A stretch of 64,000 nt of DNA from DASXVX01 sp036504075 (lineage in GTDB: Bacteria; Bacillota; Sulfobacillia; Symbiobacteriales; Symbiobacteriaceae), in the NCBI GenBank assembly GCA_036504075.1, contig DASXVX010000056.1:1-64000 (forward strand), read 5' to 3'. Position 1 is the stretch's first letter, and every line of letters starts with the position of its first letter. This document shows positions 24,613-33,291 of the stretch, piece by piece. The translations under genes were made by a program, and so were the position numbers. The notes below the pieces were generated by a model. The model did no database searches, had not been told where the DNA came from, and saw only the letters and a list, made by a program, of their open reading frames with translations.

Positions 24613-25989
24613 GTGACAAGACCGATGGCAGAGCCGTACAAGATCAAGTCCGTGGAACCGATCCGCATGACCACGACTGAGCAACGTGAACAGGCCATCG
24701 CTGAAGCGGGTTACAATACGTTCTTGCTGAAGAGCGAGGACTGCTACATCGATCTGCTGACCGACTCCGGCACCAACGCCATGAGCGACAAGCAGTGGGG
24801 CGCCCTTATGATGGGTGACGAAGCCTACGCCGGCGCCAAGTCCTTCTACAAGATGGAGAAAGCGGTCCAGGAGATCTACGGGTTCAAGCATATGGTGCCG
24901 ACCCACCAGGGCCGCGGCGCCGAGCACCTCATCTCCCGGATTCTGATCAAGCCGGGTCACTACGTGCCGGGCAATATGTACTTTACCACGACCCGCGCCC
25001 ACCAGGAAATGCAGGGCGGCACCTTCGTCGACGTCGTCATCGATGAAGCGCACGATTCCGCCGCCGAGCACCCGTTCAAGGGTAACGTCGACATCAAGAA
25101 GTTCCAGGCGCTCATCGACCGGGTCGGCGCCGAGAACATCCCGTACATGAACCTCGCCGTCACGGTCAACCTCGCCGGCGGCCAGCCGGTTTCCATGCAG
25201 AATATCAGGGAAGTCCGGGCCGTCTGCGACCGGCACAAGATCCGCCTGTGGTGCGACGCCACCCGCGCCGTGGAGAACGCCTTCTTCATCAAAGAGCGGG
25301 AGACCGGCTACCAGAGCACGCCGGTCAAGGCCATCCTCAAGGAAATGATGTCCTACTGCGACGGCGCCACCATGTCCGGGAAAAAGGACTGCCTGGTCAA
25401 CATTGGCGGCTTCCTGGCCATGAACGAGGAGTGGATTCTCCAGCAGGCCCGGGAGTGGGTCGTGGTCTTCGAAGGCATGCCGACCTACGGCGGCCTGGCC
25501 GGCCGGGACATGGAGGCCATCGCCCAGGGCATTTACGAGATGGTGGATGACGACTACATTGCCCACCGCATCTACCAGGTGCGGTACCTGGGCGAGCAGT
25601 TGATCGACGCCGGGGTGCCTATTGTGCGCCCGATCGGTGGACATGCGGTGTTCCTGGATGCGGCCAAGTTCCTGCCGCACGTGGACCAGGAACAGTTCCC
25701 GGCCCAGGCGCTGGCGGCGGCCCTGTATGTCGACAGCGGCGTCCGGTCGATGGAGCGGGGCATCATCTCCGCCGGCCGTGACCCGAAGACGGGCGCGAAC
25801 CGGCATCCGAAGCTGGAACTGGTCCGCCTGACCATCCCGCGCCGGGTCTACACCGACCGGCACATGGATGTGGTGGCCTATTCGGTGAAGCACCTCTACG
25901 AGCATCGGAACGACATCAAAGGCCTGAAGATGGTCTACGAGCCGCCGACGCTTCGCTTCTTTACGGCCCGGTTTGAGCCGCTGGCCTGA
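24613..25989 (+). CDS. tpl: Tyrosine phenol-lyase
   Basis: A 458-residue PLP beta-eliminating lyase that splits L-tyrosine to phenol, pyruvate and ammonia. The PLP lysine is in TMSGKKDCLVNIGGF. The phosphate site includes THQGRGAEH, and NLAGGQPVSM precedes the cofactor Asp in WCDATRAVENA. The stretch RSMERGIISAGR carries the arginine (Arg381 in Citrobacter numbering) that distinguishes tyrosine phenol-lyase from tryptophanase, which has Ile there. As recalled, it is very close to the Symbiobacterium enzyme. It starts with GTG after AGGAGGG. Monocistronic. Confidence 0.94.
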   Translation: MTRPMAEPYKIKSVEPIRMTTTEQREQAIAEAGYNTFLLKSEDCYIDLLTDSGTNAMSDKQWGALMMGDEAYAGAKSFYKMEKAVQEIYGFKHMVPTHQGRGAEHLISRILIKPGHYVPGNMYFTTTRAHQEMQGGTFVDVVIDEAHDSAAEHPFKGNVDIKKFQALIDRVGAENIPYMNLAVTVNLAGGQPVSMQNIREVRAVCDRHKIRLWCDATRAVENAFFIKERETGYQSTPVKAILKEMMSYCDGATMSGKKDCLVNIGGFLAMNEEWILQQAREWVVVFEGMPTYGGLAGRDMEAIAQGIYEMVDDDYIAHRIYQVRYLGEQLIDAGVPIVRPIGGHAVFLDAAKFLPHVDQEQFPAQALAAALYVDSGVRSMERGIISAGRDPKTGANRHPKLELVRLTIPRRVYTDRHMDVVAYSVKHLYEHRNDIKGLKMVYEPPTLRFFTARFEPLA

Positions 25990-26075
25990 CGGGCCTGCCA
26001 CCTCCGCACCACGCTCCGCCCTCCTGCATACGATGAGGCTGACTTAACCTGACCTCAAGAAGGAGTGGACGAAGC

Positions 26076-26777
26076 ATGCAGCAAATCGCGCCTCAACCCC
26101 AGCAGTTCGCCCAGCCACAGGCGTTCATGCAGAGCCACGCGTATGGCGGGCAGCCCGGCCCCATGGGCGGACCGCAGGGCCAGCCCATGTACCAGCAGCC
26201 CGGCCCGCAACAGAGCGCTCCGGTCGCCCCCGTTCAGGCCCCGTTTAACCCTGCCGGCATGTCGGGCGGCGGTCCGCAACAGCAACAACAGCAGCAACCG
26301 CAGAACCCCTATGCCCGGCCCGCCATCTCCATCGCCCGGACGCTGGAGCAGGCCATCCCCGGCTACCAGCTGCTCGTCTCCGTCGTCCAGGACCTCGCCG
26401 TCACGCCCCGCGGCGAATCGCTGGCCCAGGCGGCCCCGGCGGTGCTGGAGATCATGCGGGAGCTTGTGCTTCAGCACTATGCAGCGCTCGGCGCCATCCG
26501 GCGGGTACTCTGCGGGGAGACGACCCCCGATGTTTTCATGGCCCTGGCGATCCCGGTCAACCAGTTGATTCTCCTACATAGTCAGGTCCGTCCGCTGGTG
26601 GACCGGCTCAGCATGGCCGCCCCCCCGGAACTGCGGGCGCCCTTCTCCGGACTCTCCCAGGCCATCTCCGGCAACGACATGCACCTGAGCCAGGCCTCGC
26701 AGGCCATCCAGCAGGTGTTCGGGCCGCAGGTATGGGAAGCCGCCCGGTCCCGGGTTTACAGCCAGCCGGGCATCTAA
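26076..26777 (+). CDS. Gln/Pro-rich N-terminus plus helical domain, unknown function
   Basis: A 233-residue protein. Residues 1-75 are low-complexity (Gln, Pro, Gly, Met), ending in a poly-Gln run. Residues 80-225 form a compact, mostly helical, conserved-looking domain beginning PYARPAISIARTLEQAIPGY and containing VVQDLAV and LRAPFSGLSQAISG. There is no signal peptide. AAGGAG precedes the ATG. Its composition resembles the 7610-8056 product. The upstream sequence CATACGAT looks like a sporulation-sigma -10, but this is weak. Function unknown; a spore-structural role is one possibility. Confidence 0.75.
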   Translation: MQQIAPQPQQFAQPQAFMQSHAYGGQPGPMGGPQGQPMYQQPGPQQSAPVAPVQAPFNPAGMSGGGPQQQQQQQPQNPYARPAISIARTLEQAIPGYQLLVSVVQDLAVTPRGESLAQAAPAVLEIMRELVLQHYAALGAIRRVLCGETTPDVFMALAIPVNQLILLHSQVRPLVDRLSMAAPPELRAPFSGLSQAISGNDMHLSQASQAIQQVFGPQVWEAARSRVYSQPGI

Positions 26778-26796
26778 GCCCGGCTCCCGGCGCACA

Positions 26797-26846
26797 GCAA
26801 AGCGAGGCAGCACGCCCGATGTGCTGCCTCGCTTTGCGTTGTTTTT
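26797..26846 (+). terminator. Strong terminator after the Gln/Pro-rich gene
   Basis: A perfect 17-bp stem (26797-26813 with 26821-26837) is followed by TTGTTTTT. It separates the plus gene from the convergent kinase gene. Confidence 0.9.
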
Positions 26847-26852
26847 CCGGTA

Positions 26853-28469
26853 CTAGTCCTTCATGAGCGCCGCCGCCGCCCCCGCCACCAACGCCTCGCC
26901 GGGCGGAAGCGTCAGACAGAACGAACTGCCCCGCCCCACCTGCGACGCGACCTCCAGCCGCCCGCCCATGTCCAGGGCCAGCTTGTGCGAAATCGCCAGG
27001 CCCAGTCCCGTCCCCGTGGCCTTGGTCGTCATGTACGGCGTGAAAATCAGCGGCAGCATGTCCGGAGCGATACCCGACCCCGTGTCCGCCACCGTAATGG
27101 CGACCCCGTCACCCTGCGGCTCCCGGAGCACCGTCAATTGCCCGCCGGACGGCAGGGCCTCGTAGGCGTTGGCCACCAGGTTCTTCAGGATCTGTTTCAC
27201 CGATTTCCGGTTCGCCGTCAGCACCAGGCCGTCAACACCCGCCACCGACGCCAGTACGCCGCTCTCCGGGAACTGGAGTTCCATGACCTTCAGCACTTCC
27301 AGCAGGAGGTCGTCCAGCCCGAAGCGAGAAGTCTGGTCGGTGCCGTGGCCCGCGAGTTCCAGGAGGTCGCTCACCACGCGATTGATGTGGTCAGCCTCCC
27401 CCTGCACCAGCGTGAACGCGGACCGATGCGGCGCGAACTCCGATTTGCTCGCCAGCAGTTGCATGAACCCCTTGATGGTCGTCAGCGGATTCTTGATCTC
27501 ATGGGCAGCGGTGGCGGCGAGCCGTCCCAGCATCTCCAGCCGGTCCCGCATGGCCTCTTCCCGCTCCTGCCGGACCACCCGCGTCACGTTCTCGATGCCC
27601 AGAACGGTCCCGCCGCCGCGCAACGGGACGGCCGAGACCAGAACGATGCACTCATCGCTGTAGCGCCGGCACGGAAAAACGACCCGGCAGTGGCTGATGC
27701 GCTTCTGCTCCCGCAGGGCCTGGTCGATTTCCGGATGGTCGAAAAAGGCGGCCGGCACCCGGTCGCCGTCCATGATCGACCGGGCCGCCTGGTTAAAGCC
27801 AACCAGGTTCCGCTGCGCGTCTAAAAAGACGATGCCGTACGGGATCAGTTCCAGCAGCGCCTCTTTGGTCCGCAACTCCGCGGCGTATTTGATTTCCAGT
27901 TCCCGCTTCTTCCGGGCGTACATCCCCGAATAATGCAGGACCCACGGGGAGATGGTGAAAACCGCCGCGATCAGGAGCCAGTCCGGACTCAACGGACCCA
28001 GCCCGACCGCCCGTGCGCCCAGCAGGACCTGCACCCCAACATAGAGCCCTGCGGCTTGCAGAAACCCCATCAGCCCCATGGTAAGCAGCGTGCGGGGCCG
28101 GCCCTTGAAAAACGGGACGAGGGCGACCGCGATCGCCATGGTCAGGACCGCCACGCTAACCCCTGCTCCACCCATCCAGAACCGGACGAGGAGAACCACC
28201 AGGCCGATCAGCGCCGCGGTGGGCCAGCCGCGTGTCCACCCGGACAGTCCCACGACAACGGTCCGCAGGTCGATCTGAATGCCCGCACTCACGTGGTACG
28301 GATAGATCATGCAAAAAATCGCCATGACGCTGGTGGCAGCCACGTACCGCCAGTCGAACTGATTCGGTTTGAGCGGGGCGTCCAGGAACGGCGGCGGATA
28401 TACGGCGATAAAACCGAGCCCCATGGCGACCATGAGGTTCACGAACATCCACAGCATGAAATCCAGCAC
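26853..28469 (-). CDS. Membrane sensor histidine kinase, KinB-like
   Basis: A 538-residue kinase. The N-terminal five-to-six-TM region (1-180) resembles the 5TM LytS/YhcK receptor of sporulation kinase KinB. A PAS domain (about 195-300, LLELIPYGIVFLDAQRNLVGFN) follows. HisKA has the phospho-histidine in AAHEIKNPLTTIKG. HATPase_c shows the N box (NLVANAYEAL), G1 DTGSGI and G2 GTGLGLAIS. No response regulator is adjacent, as expected for kinases feeding a Spo0F phosphorelay. It starts with GTG after GGAGG; 14 bases downstream of the formamidase-like gene. Confidence 0.9.
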   Translation of the reverse strand: MLDFMLWMFVNLMVAMGLGFIAVYPPPFLDAPLKPNQFDWRYVAATSVMAIFCMIYPYHVSAGIQIDLRTVVVGLSGWTRGWPTAALIGLVVLLVRFWMGGAGVSVAVLTMAIAVALVPFFKGRPRTLLTMGLMGFLQAAGLYVGVQVLLGARAVGLGPLSPDWLLIAAVFTISPWVLHYSGMYARKKRELEIKYAAELRTKEALLELIPYGIVFLDAQRNLVGFNQAARSIMDGDRVPAAFFDHPEIDQALREQKRISHCRVVFPCRRYSDECIVLVSAVPLRGGGTVLGIENVTRVVRQEREEAMRDRLEMLGRLAATAAHEIKNPLTTIKGFMQLLASKSEFAPHRSAFTLVQGEADHINRVVSDLLELAGHGTDQTSRFGLDDLLLEVLKVMELQFPESGVLASVAGVDGLVLTANRKSVKQILKNLVANAYEALPSGGQLTVLREPQGDGVAITVADTGSGIAPDMLPLIFTPYMTTKATGTGLGLAISHKLALDMGGRLEVASQVGRGSSFCLTLPPGEALVAGAAAALMKD

Positions 28470-28483
28470 ACCGGCGGCCTCCC

Positions 28484-29107
28484 TCAGGCAAGCGACCGCA
28501 GCACGGCCCGCACCGGGGACCCGTCGCCGCCTTCCAGTTTCAGCGGGAGGGCGATCAGTTCATACTCCCCCGGCTCCACTGCGGTCAGGTTGAGGTTTTC
28601 CAGGATAATCATCCCGGTCTGGAAGCAGGCGTGATGTGCGCGCAGATCCTTGCTGTCAAACGGGTCGACCGAATGGGCGTCGGTGCCCACCAGCCGGCAG
28701 CCAAGGGTGGCCAGGTATTCAATCGCCCCCGGCTCCAGGTAGGTGAAATCCGGGTAGAACCGGGTCCGGTCCGGGCAGGAGCCCGTCCGGATCAACACCC
28801 GCGCCGGGGCTCCTATGTTCAGGGCCTGCAGGTCCGCCGCCGTCACAGCGGGCCGGCCTTCCAGCGCCACGACCACGGCCCGGCCGAGATAGGGTTCCAG
28901 CGACACCCGCTCCATGGTCAGGCCGCGGTCGTCATAATGGAACGGTGCATCGGTATGTGTGCCGTTGTGCGGCGAGAGCGTCAGCGCCGAGAGGTTCACG
29001 GAAGACCCGCCGGCAATCCGGGCGGTGGGTTCCAGCCGGAACGGCGAATCGCCAGGCCAGTAGGCCGTGTCGTTCCCCAACGCATGGGTAATATCGTACA
29101 GTTTCAT
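28484..29107 (-). CDS. Cyclase / kynurenine formamidase-family hydrolase
   Basis: A 207-residue metal-dependent hydrolase. The signature HNGTHTDAPFHY provides zinc ligands; further conserved pieces are YPDFTYLEPGAIEYL and GTDAHSVDP. Family members include arylformamidase KynB, whose length it matches, and isatin hydrolases. No other kynurenine-pathway gene is nearby, so N-formylkynurenine as substrate is only a possibility. The start overlaps the yerC stop (ATGA). Confidence 0.85.
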   Translation of the reverse strand: MKLYDITHALGNDTAYWPGDSPFRLEPTARIAGGSSVNLSALTLSPHNGTHTDAPFHYDDRGLTMERVSLEPYLGRAVVVALEGRPAVTAADLQALNIGAPARVLIRTGSCPDRTRFYPDFTYLEPGAIEYLATLGCRLVGTDAHSVDPFDSKDLRAHHACFQTGMIILENLNLTAVEPGEYELIALPLKLEGGDGSPVRAVLRSLA

Positions 29108-29400
29108 TCGCTCTGAATCCGGTCGAGCACAATGCGGTAACCGTCGGCGCCGTAGTTGAGACATTTCTTGACCCGGCTGATGGTCGCGGTGCTCGCGCCG
29201 GTCGCATCGACGATGTCTTCATACGTCATGCCGCGCGCCAGCATCTTCGCCACTTCCAGGCGTTGGGCCAGCGCCTTGATTTCGCTGATGGTGGCCAGAT
29301 CCTCGAAGAACCGGTAGCACTCGTCCACCGTCTCCAGGGTCAAAATCCCCTCAAACAGCTTGTCAGTATGCGGGTCACGCAGTTTCTCGTTGATGGGCAC
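29104..29400 (-). CDS. yerC: YerC/YecD-type TrpR-family DNA-binding protein
   Basis: A 98-residue all-helical protein of the TrpR superfamily. TVDECYRFFEDLATISEIKALAQRLEVAKML is split over two helices and followed by the helix-turn-helix MTYEDIVDATGASTATISRVKK. The C-terminal YGADGYRI is typical of YerC. In some Firmicutes TrpR-like proteins regulate amino-acid synthesis genes. It starts with GTG after a GGAGAG sequence. It heads a three-gene group with the formamidase-like and kinase genes. Confidence 0.9.
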   Translation of the reverse strand: MPINEKLRDPHTDKLFEGILTLETVDECYRFFEDLATISEIKALAQRLEVAKMLARGMTYEDIVDATGASTATISRVKKCLNYGADGYRIVLDRIQSE

Positions 29401-29516
29401 TGCACTCTCCCTCCCTGACTCAGTGGTATGGTTACTATGGAATCGTTACTCAATGAATTCGTTTCGTCCCCAATTTGATTCGCTTTCACTAACGAAAGTC
29501 CTCTTGACAGGCAAAG

Positions 29517-29536
29517 ACCGGGGCAAAAGCCCCGGT
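29517..29536 (-). terminator. Terminator after the low-complexity membrane protein gene
   Basis: ACCGGGGC pairs with GCCCCGGT around AAAA; on the minus strand TCTTTG follows. Lies just after the stop at 29543. Confidence 0.65.
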
Positions 29537-29542
29537 TGCGGG

Positions 29543-30214
29543 TTACGGCCGGGTCCTCCGCGGCAGCTCGTCCCCGCCTTCCGGCGGGACGTGGTTCGGT
29601 CCGGGCAGCGGGGCGTGGGCCATCGGATCGGTGGCAGAACTGTGCCGCTCCGGCCCGGTGGCTGACCGGTGGTGCCCGTCGACGGTGTGATCGCCGGGCG
29701 CCCCGTGATCTTTCGGATGCCACTGGGTCGGCGGCTGGTCCGGCGCCACGGTCCGGTTCGCCGGCCGGTTCTCGCCGAACTCCGCTTCGGGCGGCAGGGC
29801 GGCAGCATGCATCCCCGGCCCGTGCTCATGCGGTCCCGGCTTGACCTCGTTCCGCACGCCCGGGGTCACCGGCCCGCCGTCGTGCGGAATCGCCCCGGCG
29901 CCTTCCGGGGTGATCCGGGCCGGCGCAGCCGCCCCCTCCGCGCGATCGCCGACGAAAGAGACGTCGATCGCGCGGACCGCGCCCAGTTCCGCCCGGGTCC
30001 GGGCGCCGGTCCGGTCCGGCCATTTGTCGGCTTCGTTGCCGTGCTGGCTCGGGTTGATGTTGGCATTCAGGTCACGTCTCGGCACCTGATCTGCCGGCTC
30101 CGGCCGCCGGGCCGCCGCCGTGACCCGGCGTCCGCCGCCCATAACGAGGCGGGCCCCGACCCAGAACAGCGCCAGCATGAACGCAATCCCAAGAATCGTC
30201 CAGAGAAAGCCCAC
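29543..30214 (-). CDS. Single-TM protein with long low-complexity polar tail
   Basis: A 223-residue protein. An N-terminal helix (FLWTILGIAFMLALFWVGAR) anchors it. The rest is disordered and rich in Pro, Gly, His, Glu and Asn, with repeated HGP/GPN/HPKDHG-like pieces. It starts with GTG at 30214, where GGAGG precedes by 7 bases; upstream codons lack support. No domain is recognised. It could be an extracytoplasmic cell-surface or metal-interacting protein, since histidine is frequent in the last 90 residues. Confidence 0.65.
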   Translation of the reverse strand: MGFLWTILGIAFMLALFWVGARLVMGGGRRVTAAARRPEPADQVPRRDLNANINPSQHGNEADKWPDRTGARTRAELGAVRAIDVSFVGDRAEGAAAPARITPEGAGAIPHDGGPVTPGVRNEVKPGPHEHGPGMHAAALPPEAEFGENRPANRTVAPDQPPTQWHPKDHGAPGDHTVDGHHRSATGPERHSSATDPMAHAPLPGPNHVPPEGGDELPRRTRP

Positions 30215-30321
30215 GATAACACCTCCGTTCTGTAGTCTGCCCCATCCGCGCAAATTACTTGCCTCCCGCGGCTGGCGCCGCGGTCTGCCGGCCGCTCCGG
30301 CGACTGACGGAGTCAGTCGCG

Positions 30322-30351
30322 AAAAGGCCCGGTCGAAAATTCGACCGGGCC
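30322..30351 (-). terminator. Terminator of the chemoreceptor gene
   Basis: A perfect 12-bp stem (GGCCCGGTCGAA with its complement) is followed on the minus strand by TTTT. Confidence 0.85.
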
Positions 30352-30364
30352 AGGTTCGCGATAT

Positions 30365-32242
30365 TTACATCCGGAACCGGGAGACCTCGGTGTTGAGCCG
30401 GCCGGCGATCTCCAGCAGCATCTGGGTCGAGGCTGATACCACCTCGATCCCCCCGGTCACCTCGGTGACGCCGTCGGTGACCTCTTCCGCGGCGGCGGCA
30501 TTCTGGCCTGCGACCGCCGCGATGCCCGCCATGGCCGACGTCAGTTGATCGGCTCCGGCCGCCATCTCTTCGGCGGTGGCGGTGTTCTCCTCCGTAATGG
30601 CCGCTACGGCCGTGGCCGCCTCCGCCACTTTCTGGCTGGCACCGGTTAACACTTCGGTGGCCGCCTTGATGGCGTCCACGTCCCGGGTGGTCGTCTCCAC
30701 GACCGACAGGATCTCCTGCAGGCTGGTGCGGGTCTCCCCGGCAAGCTGGGAGCCATTCTGGACTTCCACGATCACCTGCTCCATGATCGCCACGGCTTTG
30801 GCGGTGCCCGACTGAATGGCGCCGATCAGGGCCCCGATCTCCGTGGCCGACTTGCCCGACCGTTCGGCCAGCTTGCGCACCTCGTCCGCTACGACGGCGA
30901 AGCCTCGCCCCTGGTCGCCGGCCCGGGCCGCCTCGATGGCGGCGTTCAGGGCCAGCAGGTTCGTCTGGTCAGCGATCTCCGTGATCGCCGCCGTAATGGC
31001 GCCAATCTGCCCGGACAGATGGCCCAGTTCCCGGATTTGCTCCCCCGAAACCTGCACGGCCTGCTGGATGCGCGCCATGCCCTGGGTGGTCCGTTCTACC
31101 ACCTGGCCGCCTTGCTGCGCCCGGGCCACGGCGTGGTCGGAGGAAGCGTCGACCTTGTCAGCCTTGGCTGATACGTCCCGGATGGCCGCCATCATGGCTG
31201 CGAGCACTTCCGTGGTAGACTGGGCGCTCCGGGCCTGTTCCTGGGCGCCGCCCGCCACCTGAGCGATGGCGGTGCGCACCTCTTCCACCACCCGCATGGC
31301 CTCATCCACCGATCCGGTCTGGGCGACGGCGCCATGGGAAACCTGCCCGATGGTCTTCGCCACGCCCTTGGCCCCTTCGGCCACGTCGCCAGTCGTGCGG
31401 GTCAGATGTCCGGACAGGTCCGCCACCTCACCGGCCAGGCTGGTAACGCCCCCGATCAGTTGCCGGAGTCCCGTCAGCATCTGGTTGAACGCCACAGCCA
31501 GGTCGCGGGTCTCATCGTTTGCGGAAGCCTGCAGGGCCGCCGCCGTCAGGTCGCCTTCCGCCAGTCGCTTGGCGGCCTCCGCCATCGCAATGACCGGGCG
31601 AGTCACCCGGCCCGACATCCACCAGGCGAACGCCAACGCCAGCACGGTCACGGCCCCGCCAATGCCGATAATCAGCCACATGAACCGGCCATGGTCCCGA
31701 GCCGCCTTGTCGCGGGCAGCCTCCGACTCGTCCGTCTGATGGCGCTCCATGTCTGCGACGGCCTTGTTCACCCGATTCACGGACTGCCGGAGCGGAATGG
31801 CGATCGCAACGCCCATGTGCTGGTCAAGCTGCTGGCCATTTGCGGTGACGTTCTGAAACGAGCGGATCGTGTCGCCGATTCCTGCCCAGTAGATCGAGTT
31901 CTCCCCCTGGAGTGACTTCACCAGCGCTTTGTCCGCGTCAGTTTCGGCGTTCTTGTCGAGGAATACGACGTCGGCCTGGGCCTGCTTCTCGGCCGCTTTC
32001 AGGTGATCAAGGTAGTCTGAGTTGCCGGTCAGGGCGTACCAGCCGGCATCCCGTCCTGAGGCATCAATCTGCCGGGCCAGGTCCCCCACCGCCATGATCA
32101 TTTTGTCCCGGCGGTCCAACAGGTCGCTGTAGGCCGCTTGCGTCGCGTTGGCCGATTGCAGGGCCAGGTAGGCGACCCCGCTCATCGAGATCAGGATGAG
32201 TACGTACGACAGGACCAGTTTGGCTCTGAGCTTTAACCGCAT
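30365..32242 (-). CDS. Methyl-accepting chemotaxis protein
   Basis: A 625-residue receptor. TM1 is at about 8-30 and TM2 at about 190-212. The intervening four-helix-bundle ligand domain is of CHASE3/4HB type (DRRDKMIMAVGDLARQIDASGRDAGWYALTG across two helices). A HAMP domain follows (SGRVTRPVIAMAEAAKRLAEGDL), then a long signalling coiled coil with the hairpin tip EIADQTNLLALNAAIEAARAG. No chemotaxis genes are adjacent. The ATG at 32242 follows GGGAGG. Confidence 0.95.
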   Translation of the reverse strand: MRLKLRAKLVLSYVLILISMSGVAYLALQSANATQAAYSDLLDRRDKMIMAVGDLARQIDASGRDAGWYALTGNSDYLDHLKAAEKQAQADVVFLDKNAETDADKALVKSLQGENSIYWAGIGDTIRSFQNVTANGQQLDQHMGVAIAIPLRQSVNRVNKAVADMERHQTDESEAARDKAARDHGRFMWLIIGIGGAVTVLALAFAWWMSGRVTRPVIAMAEAAKRLAEGDLTAAALQASANDETRDLAVAFNQMLTGLRQLIGGVTSLAGEVADLSGHLTRTTGDVAEGAKGVAKTIGQVSHGAVAQTGSVDEAMRVVEEVRTAIAQVAGGAQEQARSAQSTTEVLAAMMAAIRDVSAKADKVDASSDHAVARAQQGGQVVERTTQGMARIQQAVQVSGEQIRELGHLSGQIGAITAAITEIADQTNLLALNAAIEAARAGDQGRGFAVVADEVRKLAERSGKSATEIGALIGAIQSGTAKAVAIMEQVIVEVQNGSQLAGETRTSLQEILSVVETTTRDVDAIKAATEVLTGASQKVAEAATAVAAITEENTATAEEMAAGADQLTSAMAGIAAVAGQNAAAAEEVTDGVTEVTGGIEVVSASTQMLLEIAGRLNTEVSRFRM

Positions 32243-32301
32243 GGTTCCTACCTCCCAAGATTGTGGATAGACTGCTTTGATTGGTTCAGTTTCTCGAATC
32301 A

Positions 32302-32331
32302 TTTATATCGATCATTTCGGCACTGGAACAA
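32302..32331 (-). promoter_or_regulatory. Promoter of the chemoreceptor gene
   Basis: TTGTTC (32326-32331), an 18-base spacer and TATAAA (32302-32307) on the minus strand. Matches sigma-A better than the SigD pattern usual for chemotaxis genes. Between this and the SIMPL terminator nothing further is recognised. Confidence 0.55.
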
Positions 32332-32440
32332 AATGCACCTGCCAAAACTGGGGATCGTCGTGGAAACAGGGCTCACCCGGCCATGTCCCGGTGCTATCAA
32401 CGAAGCGCCGCCCGCCGGGGGTTACAGCCCTCCGGCCCAA

Positions 32441-32476
32441 AAATAAAGGAGGCGGCTCTCGCAATCGAGAGCCGCC
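32441..32476 (-). terminator. Terminator after the SIMPL-domain gene
   Basis: An 11-bp stem GGCGGCTCTCG/CGAGAGCCGCC; on the minus strand it continues into CCTTTATTTTT. Ends the purine operon's distal transcript. Confidence 0.85.
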
Positions 32477-32494
32477 CCTGCTTTTGCCGCCGTG

Positions 32495-33244
32495 CTATTT
32501 CAGTTCAAACGTCACGGAAACGTTGGCCGAGTAATCCCCGGACCCGCTGAACACCGGCGCCGGCGCCGCTGCGACCTTCATCGCCCTGCTGTCGGCGGCC
32601 ATGCCTTCATAGAAGATGGGCGCCCGCCCGTTGTCCTGCACGACCACTTTCAGCACACCGATCACCTGGGTGCCCAGCTTGCCGGCCACCCGGTCCGCCT
32701 TGGCTCGGGCATCGGCCACGGCCTCGTCCAGGGCCTGGTTCAGCAGTTCGTCCGTGTTCTTGATCGAGAAGCTGACGCCCTGAATCTGGTTGGCCCCGGC
32801 GGACACCGCCGCCTCCATGAGCGCCGGCACCTTGTCCAGCGCCTGGGTAGTAATGGTCAGCGTGTTGGTGGACTGATAGCCCACCAGCTTCTGGCTGCCG
32901 TTGTTCCAGTCGTACTGGGCGTTCAGGCTGAATGTACCGGTCTTCAGGTCGTCATCCTTGATGCCCATCGCCTTCAGGGCCACCACGACCTTGTTCATGG
33001 CGTCGCTCATGTCCTGGTAGGCAGCCGTGGGCATGTCCCGCTGGGTGGTGAAGCCCAGGGCAATCGCGGCCGTGTCGTACTTGGCGGTCAGCTTGCCTTG
33101 CCCGGTCACATCCAGGGTCCGCGGGTTCGGAGTCGGAGCGCTCGCCGTGTTGTCGGCCAGGGAGGCATGAGGCCGGAAGACGACCGCTCCCACGAGCAGC
33201 ACGCTGAGGACCAGAACTGCAGCCCAGCTCATCCGTTGACGCAT
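32495..33244 (-). CDS. SIMPL-domain (DUF541) exported protein
   Basis: A 249-residue protein with a signal peptide (MSWAAVLVLSVLLVGAVVF then ASLA). The SIMPL domain begins RTLDVTGQGKLTAKYD and includes YQSTNTLTI and ALDEAVADARAKADRVAG. Family members form oligomeric periplasmic or extracellular rings; function unclear. It follows purD by 61 bases; its Shine-Dalgarno lies in an 11-bp inverted repeat. Confidence 0.9.
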   Translation of the reverse strand: MRQRMSWAAVLVLSVLLVGAVVFRPHASLADNTASAPTPNPRTLDVTGQGKLTAKYDTAAIALGFTTQRDMPTAAYQDMSDAMNKVVVALKAMGIKDDDLKTGTFSLNAQYDWNNGSQKLVGYQSTNTLTITTQALDKVPALMEAAVSAGANQIQGVSFSIKNTDELLNQALDEAVADARAKADRVAGKLGTQVIGVLKVVVQDNGRAPIFYEGMAADSRAMKVAAAPAPVFSGSGDYSANVSVTFELK

Positions 33245-33251
33245 TGAAATA

Positions 33252-33291
33252 ACCTCCCGTCTTTATCTCTTCATGAGAATAGACGGGAGGT
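33252..33291 (-). promoter_or_regulatory. Inverted repeat sequestering the SIMPL ribosome-binding site
   Basis: ACCTCCCGTCT (33252-33262) is exactly complementary to AGACGGGAGGT (33281-33291). In the minus-strand RNA the second arm contains the GGGAGG Shine-Dalgarno. It could limit translation or act as a partial terminator after purD. Confidence 0.6.

Noticed and set aside
32332..32450. Possible c-di-GMP riboswitch upstream of the chemoreceptor
   Set aside because: The GEMM core sequences (GGCAAACC, GACGCAAAGCC) are absent, and a promoter at 32302-32331 lies downstream, so the region is not in the leader.
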